NCBI GenBank assembly: GCA_000720375.1
Contig: JOAA01000022.1
Coordinates: forward strand, 128,268 to 192,267
Direction: 5' to 3'
DNA length: 64,000 bases
Source of the DNA: Rhodococcus rhodnii
GTDB lineage: Bacteria; Actinomycetota; Actinomycetes; Mycobacteriales; Pseudonocardiaceae
A model generated the notes under the pieces. The model ran no database searches. It saw nothing but the letters and a program-made list of their open reading frames with translations, and was not told the DNA's origin. The position numbers and the translations under genes were made by a program. Below, piece after piece: positions 43,532 through 51,390 of the stretch (position 1 is its first letter; each line of letters starts with the position of its first letter).

Positions 43532-43750
43532 GGCTGGCGCGGTACACCTTCACGAGCCAATTGACCGGCCGTACACGGCGTCAGGTGATGTCGCGGCGGA
43601 GCGAAACCGCGAACACCAATGCCGCAGGTGTTGGTGTATGCCTTGCGGGATCGAGCGAGTGTCGTGTCGCGCTGAAGTGCATGCGGCTGGTAGGGCCGTT
43701 GATCTGGGAAGTCCCCGCCGGGCAGGCCAGCGACCGGCTGCTCTGGAGGT

Positions 43751-45835
43751 TCAGGAGGCTGGCTGGTCCACCAGCTCCCAGCCGAGTGCGGCATGTACCG
43801 CCTTTTCGACTACCGCGGACATCGTCGTCATGAACGTCGCAGTGATGTGGTTGTCGTCCATGTAGACAAGGATGTTGCCGATGACGGGTGGGCAGATTTC
43901 GGGGGTGCAGAAATAGTTGCTGAAGTCCAAGAACGACACGTTGGAGGGCGTGGCGTCCAGGCTGGCGTACGACGGCACTTCGGGGATGATTTCAGCACGT
44001 GGGATGTTGCATTGCGGGGTGTTCCGACCATGTGTGTTCGCGCAGACTGATGGTGAATGGTTGTACCGGGGATTATCTCGGATGGCTAGTACCGGGATAC
44101 CGGCCTGCTCGAGGGCGCGCCACTGTTCGACGAACCCGACAGGAGTCTCCTCGGTCAGTCCAATTCGGACATTTCGGCTGGCCAGCGTCACCACCGCGTC
44201 GGGTCGTAGGTCGACGATTTCCTTCACTGCGGCGGAATTCCAGTCTTTGCACGCTTTGTCTCCGATGACCGTCTCGGAGTTGGTGGAGAACGGGCACGAC
44301 CCGCGATTCATGAGTGTGAGTTGCCAGTTGCGATGTCGCGCTACCGGTCCCAGTGCGGCCGCGTACTGGTGGACGTGCGAATCCCCGACGAGGACGAGAC
44401 GACGAGCCGGTGCGTCGTCCGTCACCGACGAACAGACCTCGAGATCCTTGTTCCGCGTTGATCTGTAACAGGTGTGCGGCGTGATCGCTGACCAGTCGGT
44501 GGGCAATGCCACCAGCGGTGGAAGCAACGGCGGATCAGGTGCGCCCCAATATTCGAATCCTTCCACCTGCGCCATGGCGCCAGGGTGATCGGGATCGTCC
44601 ATCGAGATCGCATACGCCGTCGCTTTGCGAACGCTTACCTCTTTCCACACGACCGCTGCGGCCACGATCGGGACCAGGACAGCGATGCCGAACCGGTAAG
44701 CACCCCACCGGTTTCCTTCTCCTATGCGCGAACGTCGGACGGGCTCTTCGACGAAGTGGTAGGTGAGCATGGACAGCAGCAGCGACAGGGTGATCACACC
44801 AAGGCCGCCGAGGATCCCGACCTGTGTGCGGTCGCGGACGACCAGGTAGAACACCAAAACCGGCCAATGCCACAGATAGAGGCTGTAACTGAGATCGCCG
44901 AGGTATCGCATCGGCCGTGACGACAGCAGGCGGTCTGCGCCGAGCGGGCTGGCAGTCTGACCAGCGAGCAAGATCAGCGCTGCCGCAGTGACCGGCCACA
45001 GCGCGAGATAGCCGGGGAACAAGCTGCCGACGTGCAACACGATCCCGCAGGAGACCAGGCCTACGACGCCGATCCAGCCCAGCACGATCCGCAACGCCCG
45101 GGACGGTGCGATCGAGGTGATACCCAGGGCCAGCAACCCACCGAACGCGAACTCCCACACGCGGGTCAGCGAATGGAAGTAGGCCAGCGGCTGGTTGGCG
45201 GTGGTCAGCCAGATGGAATGGAGCAGCGAGGCCACGAACAGCGCGAGCAGAACCACGAACAGTGTGAAGCGCAAGTGCTGCCGGGTCATCCGCGCGATGA
45301 CAACGACCGACGCCACCAGGACCGGCCAGACCACGTAGAACTGCCCCTGGATCGACAACGACCAGAAATGCTGAACGACGCTTGCTGTCTGGTTCTGTGC
45401 GTAGTAGTCGACAGAGTCGGTCGCCAGTTGCCAGTTCTCCAGGTAGAGGGCCGACGCCACGATCTCCCGGATCGTTTGGAACCACCGGTTCTCAGGCAAG
45501 AAGACGACACTGATCGCCATCACGACGGCGAGTACCGTCAACGCGGCAGGAAACAGGCGCTTGATCAGCCGTCCCCAGAACACCCGCACAGCGATCCTGC
45601 CACGGTCAGCGGCCCGGAACAATTGGCCGGTCACCAGGAACCCGGAGATCAGGAAGAACACGTCCACGCCGCCGGACACCCGGCCCAGCCAGACGTGGTA
45701 GACAACCACGAGCATCGCGGCCAGCGCCCGCAGTCCCTGCAGTTCAGGGCGATAGCGGTGATGTCCAGTCCGTGGAGTGGTCTCGGGCGTTGTTGTGCTC
45801 GGCGGCAACCGATCAGTTCGTGGCAACAACGACAT
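43751..45835 (-). CDS. Acyltransferase-3 / SGNH fusion (OafA-type)
   Basis: A 694-residue membrane enzyme. Residues 30-400: AT3 domain with about 10-11 spans, RYRPELQGLRALAAMLVV and VYHVWLGRVSGGVDVFFLIS (the catalytic His and R motifs). Residues 440-690: extracytoplasmic SGNH hydrolase-like domain with LVLVGDSHVHQYAAAL (block I) and DDNHITATF near the end (block V Asp/His). Such proteins O-acetylate cell-wall polymers or exported glycans. Start ATG 45835, with TTGGAG 8 nt upstream, is preferred over ATG 45862. Leader element L4 precedes it. Confidence 0.9.
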   Translation of the reverse strand: MSLLPRTDRLPPSTTTPETTPRTGHHRYRPELQGLRALAAMLVVVYHVWLGRVSGGVDVFFLISGFLVTGQLFRAADRGRIAVRVFWGRLIKRLFPAALTVLAVVMAISVVFLPENRWFQTIREIVASALYLENWQLATDSVDYYAQNQTASVVQHFWSLSIQGQFYVVWPVLVASVVVIARMTRQHLRFTLFVVLLALFVASLLHSIWLTTANQPLAYFHSLTRVWEFAFGGLLALGITSIAPSRALRIVLGWIGVVGLVSCGIVLHVGSLFPGYLALWPVTAAALILLAGQTASPLGADRLLSSRPMRYLGDLSYSLYLWHWPVLVFYLVVRDRTQVGILGGLGVITLSLLLSMLTYHFVEEPVRRSRIGEGNRWGAYRFGIAVLVPIVAAAVVWKEVSVRKATAYAISMDDPDHPGAMAQVEGFEYWGAPDPPLLPPLVALPTDWSAITPHTCYRSTRNKDLEVCSSVTDDAPARRLVLVGDSHVHQYAAALGPVARHRNWQLTLMNRGSCPFSTNSETVIGDKACKDWNSAAVKEIVDLRPDAVVTLASRNVRIGLTEETPVGFVEQWRALEQAGIPVLAIRDNPRYNHSPSVCANTHGRNTPQCNIPRAEIIPEVPSYASLDATPSNVSFLDFSNYFCTPEICPPVIGNILVYMDDNHITATFMTTMSAVVEKAVHAALGWELVDQPAS

Positions 45836-45881
45836 CCAGGGAACTCCAAGGTCGGTCGACACAGTGACGATTCACTGCATT

Positions 45882-45918
45882 GCCGACCAGACTTCCCGGC
45901 GCACCGCAGACGATGCTA
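45882..45918 (-). promoter_or_regulatory. Leader element L4 with its -10 hexamer
   Basis: Minus strand: TAGCAT (45918-45913), 7 nt, then the element 45905-45882 with core GCCGGGAAGTCTGGTC, 46 nt before the acyltransferase start. Together with L5 it forms two back-to-back promoters within about 150 bp. Confidence 0.6.
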
Positions 45919-45998
45919 GCCGACGTCGGGCAGGACTGTTGTGCCGGCTGTACCGGCGACCGACGAGCATCGCCGACTCGTTCGCGGTTCTCGACGTG

Positions 45999-46037
45999 TA
46001 CGCTCCGCGTTAGGTGTGCCGGGAAGCCTGGTCGGCG
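45999..46037 (+). promoter_or_regulatory. Leader element L5 with its -10 hexamer
   Basis: TACGCT (45999-46004), 8 nt, then the element 46013-46037 with core GCCGGGAAGCCTGGTC. The next gene (pseudogene 46148-46508) starts 110 nt later; a hairpin AGGT...ACCT near 46100 lies between. Confidence 0.55.
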
Positions 46038-46147
46038 TGTCGTGTCCGTTCGGCTACGGGGGTTGATGTGGCGCCGAAGTGTCCTGGTCGCTGGTCCAGT
46101 GGAGGTAGTTCAACCACCTCGGAGCTTTCTCCGGGGGGATACCCTTG

Positions 46148-46508
46148 ATGAGACATCCAGGGATTCCCTCACAGCAGCTGCTGCTCGAGGAATGGCTGTC
46201 CGTTCTGATCATCCTCGGCGACCGCAGTACCACCGCTCAGCAGCGTCTCAACCTCGTCCAGCAGCTACATCCCACGTCAGAGATCGAGATCCGGCTCGAG
46301 ACGGCACTGTCGCCCGCGGACGAGGAACGGATCTCGACGGCTTTGCTCGCCTTGCACGAGTTTGCGCAGCCGCCAGTTCACCGTTCACCTGACCGTGGAA
46401 GAGCAGCTCATCGCCTGGCTGACGGAAGCGACTGGGCAGACCCGGACGGAGATCCTCCAACGACTCGCCGCCACCTTTGGTTGCGCATCTGCGCTGTCAG
46501 GTGAATGA
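46148..46508 (+). pseudogene. Frameshifted small gene of unknown function
   Basis: Frame 1 from ATG 46148 (after GGGGGG) reads MRHPGIPSQQLLLEEWLSVL through ISTALLALHEFAQ. At about 46366-46380 coding character jumps by one base to the frame encoding QFTVHLTVEEQLIAWL and TRTEILQRLAATFG, ending at TGA 46508. Frame 1 after that point is Arg/Pro/Asp-rich nonsense. A single-base indel explains it. The joined product would be about 119 residues, alpha-helical, of no family I recognise. Confidence 0.5.
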
Positions 46509-46584
46509 AATCAGGCCGCTGTACTCGCTGACCTGGTTCTGCACGGCTGAGGACCGATGTCATGCCGAAGTGGACATCATCGGT

Positions 46585-46622
46585 TAGGGTAGCTTCCGGT
46601 GTGCCGGGAAGCCTGGTCGGCG
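46585..46622 (+). promoter_or_regulatory. Leader element L6 with its -10 hexamer
   Basis: TAGGGT (46585-46590), 7 nt, then the element 46598-46622 with core GCCGGGAAGCCTGGTC, 34 nt before the ATG of the CBS/SLC13 pseudogene; GGAGGG ribosome site in between. Confidence 0.6.
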
Positions 46623-46656
46623 AGGGTAGTCGCGATCGACCTTGGAGGGTGTTCCT

Positions 46657-46985
46657 ATGCGCGCGTATGTGCTTGCCTCGGAGTATCCGATTGTCCGGCC
46701 TGACACGCCGGTCATCGAGGCCGCGCGATTGTTGGCATGTTGATGCTGCTGATCGGCGCGACCAACGCCGAGCGCGCGTTCTTCTCCGAAGAGTCCGGTG
46801 TGGACTGGAATGTCATCGTCCTATTGCTGGGGATGATGCTCATCATCACCGTCCTGCAACGGACAGGCGTGTTCGAATTCGTGGCCATCTGGACAGCGAA
46901 ACGCCAACCGCGACGCGGCCGCATTGGTCATGGACCATCATCGTCAGGTGGATCGATCTGTGCGGCGAACTTGCCGAGCGGGTAA
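46657..46985 (+). pseudogene. Decayed CBS protein / SLC13-type permease
   Basis: The first 28 codons ([20 protein letters not shown] to LLAC) are the start of a CBS protein of the kind that accompanies SLC13/ArsB permeases. They end in TGA at 46743. A different frame (from 46737) then gives a central permease segment, [20 protein letters not shown] and [16 protein letters not shown], before meaning is lost at about 46910. So the rest of the CBS protein and both ends of the permease are missing: a large internal deletion plus truncation. The intact relative ends at position 171. Confidence 0.65.
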
Positions 46986-47177
46986 CCATGCGCCGAGAAT
47001 CGCGAGCGTCACCGTCACCCCGAGCCAATCGCTCCAATGACCGGTGAAAGCGTTGTCGACCCAGATCATCGCCCATGTCAGTACCGCCGCCACTTGGATA
47101 CGCCGGTGCTGCCTGGGAATCAGAACCAGTCCGACCATCACCAGCGCCGCGAGAAAAAGGACTACTGCGTCCTTCAC
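46944..47177 (-). CDS. Small two-span membrane protein coupled to DPLRD paralog C
   Basis: A 77-residue protein: span [18 protein letters not shown], basic loop RQHRRIQ, a second hydrophobic segment [12 protein letters not shown], then a third span [14 protein letters not shown] and a basic tail. The ATG at 47177 overlaps the DPLRD paralog C stop (ATGA, 47174-47177), so the two are translationally coupled. Its 3' end overlaps the convergent CBS/SLC13 pseudogene. No family recognised. Confidence 0.55.
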   Translation of the reverse strand: MKDAVVLFLAALVMVGLVLIPRQHRRIQVAAVLTWAMIWVDNAFTGHWSDWLGVTVTLAILGAWLPARQVRRTDRST

Positions 47178-47437
47178 GGTGTGCCTTCGAACGAGCGGTA
47201 AGAGCGGGTGACGTGTACGACCAATGTTGGGTTATGGGCATCACAGAGGTTGAGCCGCACCGCGGATACACGCGCGATCTCGCCACCGGGCAGGTCGACC
47301 AGCGATCCTGGCGGAAGCATCACCGCACCCGTCAGGCGGAGCAGAATCTCGTCACGAAGCGGATCGTGGATCACGGTGGTGACGGCACTGGGGACGTCCA
47401 GGTCTTCCGCCGCGTGTGATGAATGTGTGTCGGTCAT
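47174..47437 (-). CDS. DPLRD-family small protein, paralog C
   Basis: An 87-residue protein: VTTVIHDPLRDEILLRLTGA, then VMLPPGSLVDLPGG, ARVSAVRLNLCD and VVHVTRS. It matches paralogs A (326-562) and B (41284-41694) across the whole domain. I choose ATG 47437 (MTDTHSSHAAED), which has AGGGG 6 nt upstream; the open frame continues to 47497 without support. Coupled by ATGA overlap to the small membrane protein downstream. Function unknown. Confidence 0.65.
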   Translation of the reverse strand: MTDTHSSHAAEDLDVPSAVTTVIHDPLRDEILLRLTGAVMLPPGSLVDLPGGEIARVSAVRLNLCDAHNPTLVVHVTRSYRSFEGTP

Positions 47438-47630
47438 GGCCATCCCCTGATCTGCGGTAGCAGCTAGCTTCGCCGTGCCCATCCCGCCGGATCTCACGCC
47501 CGGCGTGTCAGGCCGGAAACACCGTTACTGGGACAGTCCCACCGTTGTTGGCGAAAGCCATCCAGCAAGTCTTCGACGAAGGCTCGGTTACCAGCCTGTT
47601 TGACGGACACGCCTGACGAAGGCGGACTGG

Positions 47631-48295
47631 TCACAGGCCGGTGATCACGAGGTCGTCGATGTCGTAGCGCAGGTTGTTGCGGACGGCGATGACGCCGGGG
47701 ACGTGGTGTGCGGCGAGGTCAGCGCGTTGGACGGTGCTGTGCAGGGTCAGGGCGCCGTCGAGGGTGACGACGCCATCGGTGACGTGCACGGTGATCTGGT
47801 CGGGCGGGCGGGTTTTGGTGGTGATGTGGTGTTCGATGTCGGCTTCGATGGCGTTGTCGCTGCGTACGAACAGGTGTAGCGCGTCGCGGCGGGCCAGCAT
47901 GCCGATCAGGTGACCGGTGCAGGTCACGACGCAGATCTGGCGTATTCGATGGTGTGCCAACAGGTGTATCGCGGTGCTGACCAGGGTGCCCGGGGTTGTG
48001 GTGACCGGTGGTGTGGTCATCAGGTCGGCCGCGTGCAGGGCGAGGGATTGTACCACCGGGAGCGGCAGCGGGGGCCGGCGAGCATGGGCGTGGGGTCGGC
48101 GCCGCCGTGGAATTCCAGTTTGGTCATGACGTCGGCCTCGCTCACCACACCGAGAGGCCTGCCGTCGAGGTCGACGACTGGTAGTACGTCGATGCCGTGA
48201 GCGAGCATGGCGCCGGCCAGTTCTTTGAATGGGGTGTCGGGTACCGCGGTGATCACCTGGCGGGTCATCACCTCGGCCACGGTTGGTTCGCCCAT
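47631..48295 (-). pseudogene. CBS-CBS-BON protein split by a frameshift
   Basis: From ATG 48295 the first frame encodes a complete first CBS motif (MGEPTVAEVMTRQVITAVPD to SEADVMTKLEF) and runs out at about 48050 in RSRWYNPSP. The neighbouring frame takes over at QSLALHAADLMTTPPV, giving the second CBS motif and a BON domain (HITTKTRPPDQITVHV, DGVVTLDGALTL) to TGA 47631. Joined, they make a normal-length CBS-CBS-BON protein of about 220 residues, widespread in actinobacteria. Either a true mutation or a sequencing error at about 48030-48056. Confidence 0.75.
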
Positions 48296-48328
48296 GGTCT
48301 GCCTCGTTGCGCCGTACCCTTACAGACT

Positions 48329-48350
48329 TGCTAAGATTAGCAACTGTTGA
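48329..48350. promoter_or_regulatory. Operator-like palindrome and box core before arsR
   Basis: TTGCTAAGATTAGCAA (48329-48344) is a perfect 7-bp inverted repeat around GA. It merges with the recurrent core GCAACTGTTG (48341-48350). It lies 103-124 nt before the ArsR start. TTAGCA with TAGGGA 18 nt later could be the promoter, so bound protein would block it. Likely the ArsR protein's own operator. Confidence 0.7.
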
Positions 48351-48452
48351 ACCATGCGGCTAGGGATGTCGTCGTCGCTCCAGGCGCGGGCCAGGGGAGG
48401 ATCGTGGGATGAGCACGACAGGTCGGCATGGCGCGGATGAGGAGGGGTGCCG

Positions 48453-48824
48453 GTGAGCAGGCCCCTTTACCAGTTGAAGGCGGAGTTCTTCAAAACGCTG
48501 GGGCATCCGGCGCGGATTCGGGTGCTGGAGTTGTTGAGCGAGCGGGAGCACGCGGTCGCGGAAATGCTGCCCGAGGTGGGCATTGAGCCTGCCAACCTGT
48601 CGCAGCAGTTGGCGGTGTTGCGCCGGGCGGGGTTGGTGACCACGCGCAAGGAGGGCTCGAACGTCTACTACTCGCTGGCCAGCCCGTTGTTCGCGGAGTT
48701 GCTGGCGGTCGCCCGCCGGATCCTGACCGGGGTGCTGTCCGGGCAGATGGAGTTGTTGGAAGACCTCAAGATGCCGGCGTCGGTGCCCGCGACGATGCCG
48801 GGGGAGGACTCGCCGGGCGGATGA
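48453..48824 (+). CDS. ArsR-family regulator (Rv0081-like)
   Basis: A 123-residue winged-helix protein: LYQLKAEFFKTLGHPARIRV, ELLSEREHAVAEML, recognition helix PANLSQQLAVLRRAG, wing TTRKEGSNVYYSL, then helix LLAVARRILTGVL. No metal-binding ELCVCDL motif, so it is not an arsenic or metal sensor of the ArsR/SmtB type. Its position, directly before a Hyf-like complex, and length match M. tuberculosis Rv0081, a hypoxia-linked regulator. Start GTG 48453 has GGAGGGG upstream. It probably represses its operon through the palindrome at 48329. Confidence 0.88.
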   Translation: MSRPLYQLKAEFFKTLGHPARIRVLELLSEREHAVAEMLPEVGIEPANLSQQLAVLRRAGLVTTRKEGSNVYYSLASPLFAELLAVARRILTGVLSGQMELLEDLKMPASVPATMPGEDSPGG

Positions 48825-48901
48825 GCCGCGGTCACCCTGGATCCCGCATGTGGTTCCGGCGGGTGACCGCTCTTTCGTGAACCGATGTGCAGGAGTGACG
48901 A

Positions 48902-49387
48902 GTGCTGGGTTTGTGGCGCAAGATCCGCCGGACCGGGCGGGTCGCGCAGCCCGCGCCGCCGCGGCCGGAGGCCGATCGTCCGGCGGCCGCGCTGGGGCTG
49001 GGCGGTTCGGTGCAGATCCGTCATGTGGATGCCGGGTCGTGCAACGGGTGCGAAGTGGAGATCGGCTCGGCGTTCGGGCCGGTCTACGACGCCGAACGCT
49101 ACGGCGCCCGGTTGGTTGCCTCGCCGCGGCATGCCGACGCGTTGGTGGTGACCGGACCGGTCACTCGCAACATGGCCGAGCCGTTACGGCGGACCTTCGA
49201 TGCGGTTCCCGGTCCGAAACTGGTTGTCGCGGTGGGAGATTGCGCCCGAAGTTGCGGCGCGTTCGCTGGCGCGTACGGCGTGGCCGGTGCGGTGTCCGAT
49301 GTGGTGCCGGTCGACGTGGAGATCGCCGGGTGCCCGCCGCGGCCGGAGGCGATCGTCGAGGGATTGCGAAAGCTGACCGGGCGATGA
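48902..49387 (+). CDS. NuoB/HycG-like 4Fe-4S subunit
   Basis: A 161-residue soluble subunit of the complex I small-subunit family. All four cluster ligands of N2 are present: SCNGCE (two Cys), GDCARSCG and AGCPPRPEAIVEGL. It would be the last electron carrier in a peripheral arm, facing quinone or a proton-pumping membrane arm. Start GTG 48902 with AGGAGTGACGA. Overlaps the HyfB-like gene by ATGA. Counterpart of Rv0082 in the M. tuberculosis locus by order. Confidence 0.9.
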   Translation: MLGLWRKIRRTGRVAQPAPPRPEADRPAAALGLGGSVQIRHVDAGSCNGCEVEIGSAFGPVYDAERYGARLVASPRHADALVVTGPVTRNMAEPLRRTFDAVPGPKLVVAVGDCARSCGAFAGAYGVAGAVSDVVPVDVEIAGCPPRPEAIVEGLRKLTGR

Positions 49388-51390
49388 CCGCGTTGAGCCT
49401 CGGCATTGCCGTGGCACTCGGTGTGGTGGCCGCGGTCGGCGCTGTGTCCGTGCCGGTTGCCATACGGTCCACAGTGGTTGGTTGGGGGATGGCGCTCGCT
49501 GGCGTAGCTGGCGTTGTGGCCGGTGTTGCAGCGATGTCCGGAGGATCGTTCTCCGTTGTGCTGCCGGGGTTGTTGCCGCTGTTCGGTGTCATGTTCACTG
49601 TGGATGCGCTGAGTGGGTTGTTCATTGCTGTGATCGGTGGTGTGTCGGTCGCGGCGGGGGTGTACGGGATCTCCTATGCCCACAACGGTGTCCAGGCGCG
49701 TCCGGTGCAGGCTGCGCTCCCGTTGTTCGTGGTGGCGATGCTGCTGGTTGCGGCGGCCGGGAGCGTGGGCACGTTCCTGATGTGCTGGGAACTGATGGCG
49801 TTGACTTCGCTGCTTTTGGTCTTGGCGGAGCATCGCAGGCGGCCCGAGGTGGCGCAGGCGGGTCGCTGGTACGCGGTCATGACACATCTCGGCTTCGCAG
49901 CAGTCTTGAGTGGACTGATGGTGTTCGCGGCGCATGCTCCGGATGATTCGTTCGCGGCGTTGCGTGCGGCGGGCGTGTCGCCGGGCGTGGCGGGTGTGGT
50001 GTTCGGGGTGACGCTGGTGGGGTTCGCGTCAAAGGCGGGAATTCTGCCGTTGCACGCGTGGTTGCCGCGTGCGCACCCGGAGGCGCCGAGTCACGTGTCG
50101 GCGTTGATGTCCGCGGCGATGGTGACTCTCGGCGTGTACGGCATGGTGCGGGTCGGGTTCGACCTGCTTGGCGGGGGAGAGCGCTGGTGGTGGTTGCTGG
50201 TGCTCGCGCTGGGTGCGGTGTCTGCGGTGTACGGGATCTTGCAGGCGGCGATGAGCACCGACCTGAAGCGGCTGTTGGGCCAGTCGACGACGGAGAACAT
50301 GGGGCTGGTGCTGGTCGGTGTGGGCGCGGCCGGGCTGTTCGCGTCGTCGGGCAACCGGGTGCTGGCCGGATTGGCGTTGGCGGCGGCGTTGTTGCATGTG
50401 ATCAACCATGCGGTATTCAAGACGCTGCTGTTTCTGGCCGCAGGATCGGTGCTGCAAGCGACGCATAGCCGGGATCTGGACGCGTTGGGTGGACTGCGGC
50501 CGCAGATGCCGGTGACCACGGCGGCGTTCGGTCTGGGTGCGCTGGCGGCATCGGCATTGCCGCCCGGCACAGCCTTCGTGTCCGAGTGGTTGTTGTTGCA
50601 GGCTTTGATCCACGGGCTTCCGGCATCGGGGGTGGCCGCGGCGATCGCCATGCCAGTAGCGGTGGCAGCGGTGGCACTGACCGCAGGGCTCGCGGTCGCG
50701 ACGTTTGTGAAGGCGTTCGGTATTGGGTTTCTGGCCAAGCCTCGGAGTGCGGCCGCTGCGCACGCTCAGGAGAGTCCGCCGAGCATGCTCGCCGGCATGG
50801 CGCTGGCTGGTGGCGCATGTGTGGTGCTGGCGTTGTTGCCGAACGTGGTTCTGTTGGGCGTCGCGACGGCGAGTGGGATCGCTGTCGGGGCAGGGGACCC
50901 CGCCGTGTCCGGTGCCGTGAGTCTGCGGCTGGTCGGCGTGACCGGTGCGTTGTCACCGCTGATGCTCGCGCTCGCTCTGGTCGCCGGTGTCGTTGTCGTG
51001 GTGGGCATCTTGCGATTTGTGGCGGTGCGGCGAGCACGCCGCGAAGCGCGGCTGTGGGACTGCGGCGGCGGGCCGATGTCGGCACGGATGGAATACACCG
51101 CGACGTCCTTTGCCGAGCCGTTGCAGCGGGTATTCGACGACGTCGTCCAGCCGGAGACCGATGTGGACGTCAGCCACCACGAGGAGTCCCGGTATCTGGT
51201 CCAAGCCGTGGAATACCGGCGACGGGTGCCCGACCGGATCGAACGACGGCTCTACGAACCCATACTCGCCGTCGTGTCCGCATGGGGCAGGGTGGGCCGT
51301 CGGCTGGCAACGGGGAGCGTGCATCGCTATCTCGGGTACGGCTTCTACACCGTGTGCGCGGCCTTGATTCTGCTGGCGGTGACTAGGTGA
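49384..51390 (+). CDS. HyfB-like antiporter-type membrane subunit
   Basis: A 668-residue protein with about 14-16 spans, Mrp/NuoL-type. The proton-channel signature is visible: FLMCWELMALTSLLLVLAEH (helix with the key Glu), GFASKAGILPLHAWLPRAHP (Lys in the discontinuous helix) and SALMSAAMVTLGVYGMVRVG. Residues 540-620 add a long C-terminal tail ending in a lateral segment and RYLGYGFYTVCAAL. It should carry protons or Na+ in the membrane arm. Overlaps both neighbours by 4 nt (ATGA, GTGA). Confidence 0.9.
   Translation: MTALSLGIAVALGVVAAVGAVSVPVAIRSTVVGWGMALAGVAGVVAGVAAMSGGSFSVVLPGLLPLFGVMFTVDALSGLFIAVIGGVSVAAGVYGISYAHNGVQARPVQAALPLFVVAMLLVAAAGSVGTFLMCWELMALTSLLLVLAEHRRRPEVAQAGRWYAVMTHLGFAAVLSGLMVFAAHAPDDSFAALRAAGVSPGVAGVVFGVTLVGFASKAGILPLHAWLPRAHPEAPSHVSALMSAAMVTLGVYGMVRVGFDLLGGGERWWWLLVLALGAVSAVYGILQAAMSTDLKRLLGQSTTENMGLVLVGVGAAGLFASSGNRVLAGLALAAALLHVINHAVFKTLLFLAAGSVLQATHSRDLDALGGLRPQMPVTTAAFGLGALAASALPPGTAFVSEWLLLQALIHGLPASGVAAAIAMPVAVAAVALTAGLAVATFVKAFGIGFLAKPRSAAAAHAQESPPSMLAGMALAGGACVVLALLPNVVLLGVATASGIAVGAGDPAVSGAVSLRLVGVTGALSPLMLALALVAGVVVVVGILRFVAVRRARREARLWDCGGGPMSARMEYTATSFAEPLQRVFDDVVQPETDVDVSHHEESRYLVQAVEYRRRVPDRIERRLYEPILAVVSAWGRVGRRLATGSVHRYLGYGFYTVCAALILLAVTR

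Noticed and set aside
46695..47517. 18-bp inverted repeat (CCGGCCTGACACGCCGG-type) as ends of a mobile element
   Set aside because: One copy lies in the CBS coding start and no transposase or target duplication is present; it is only noted as a possible recombination trace.
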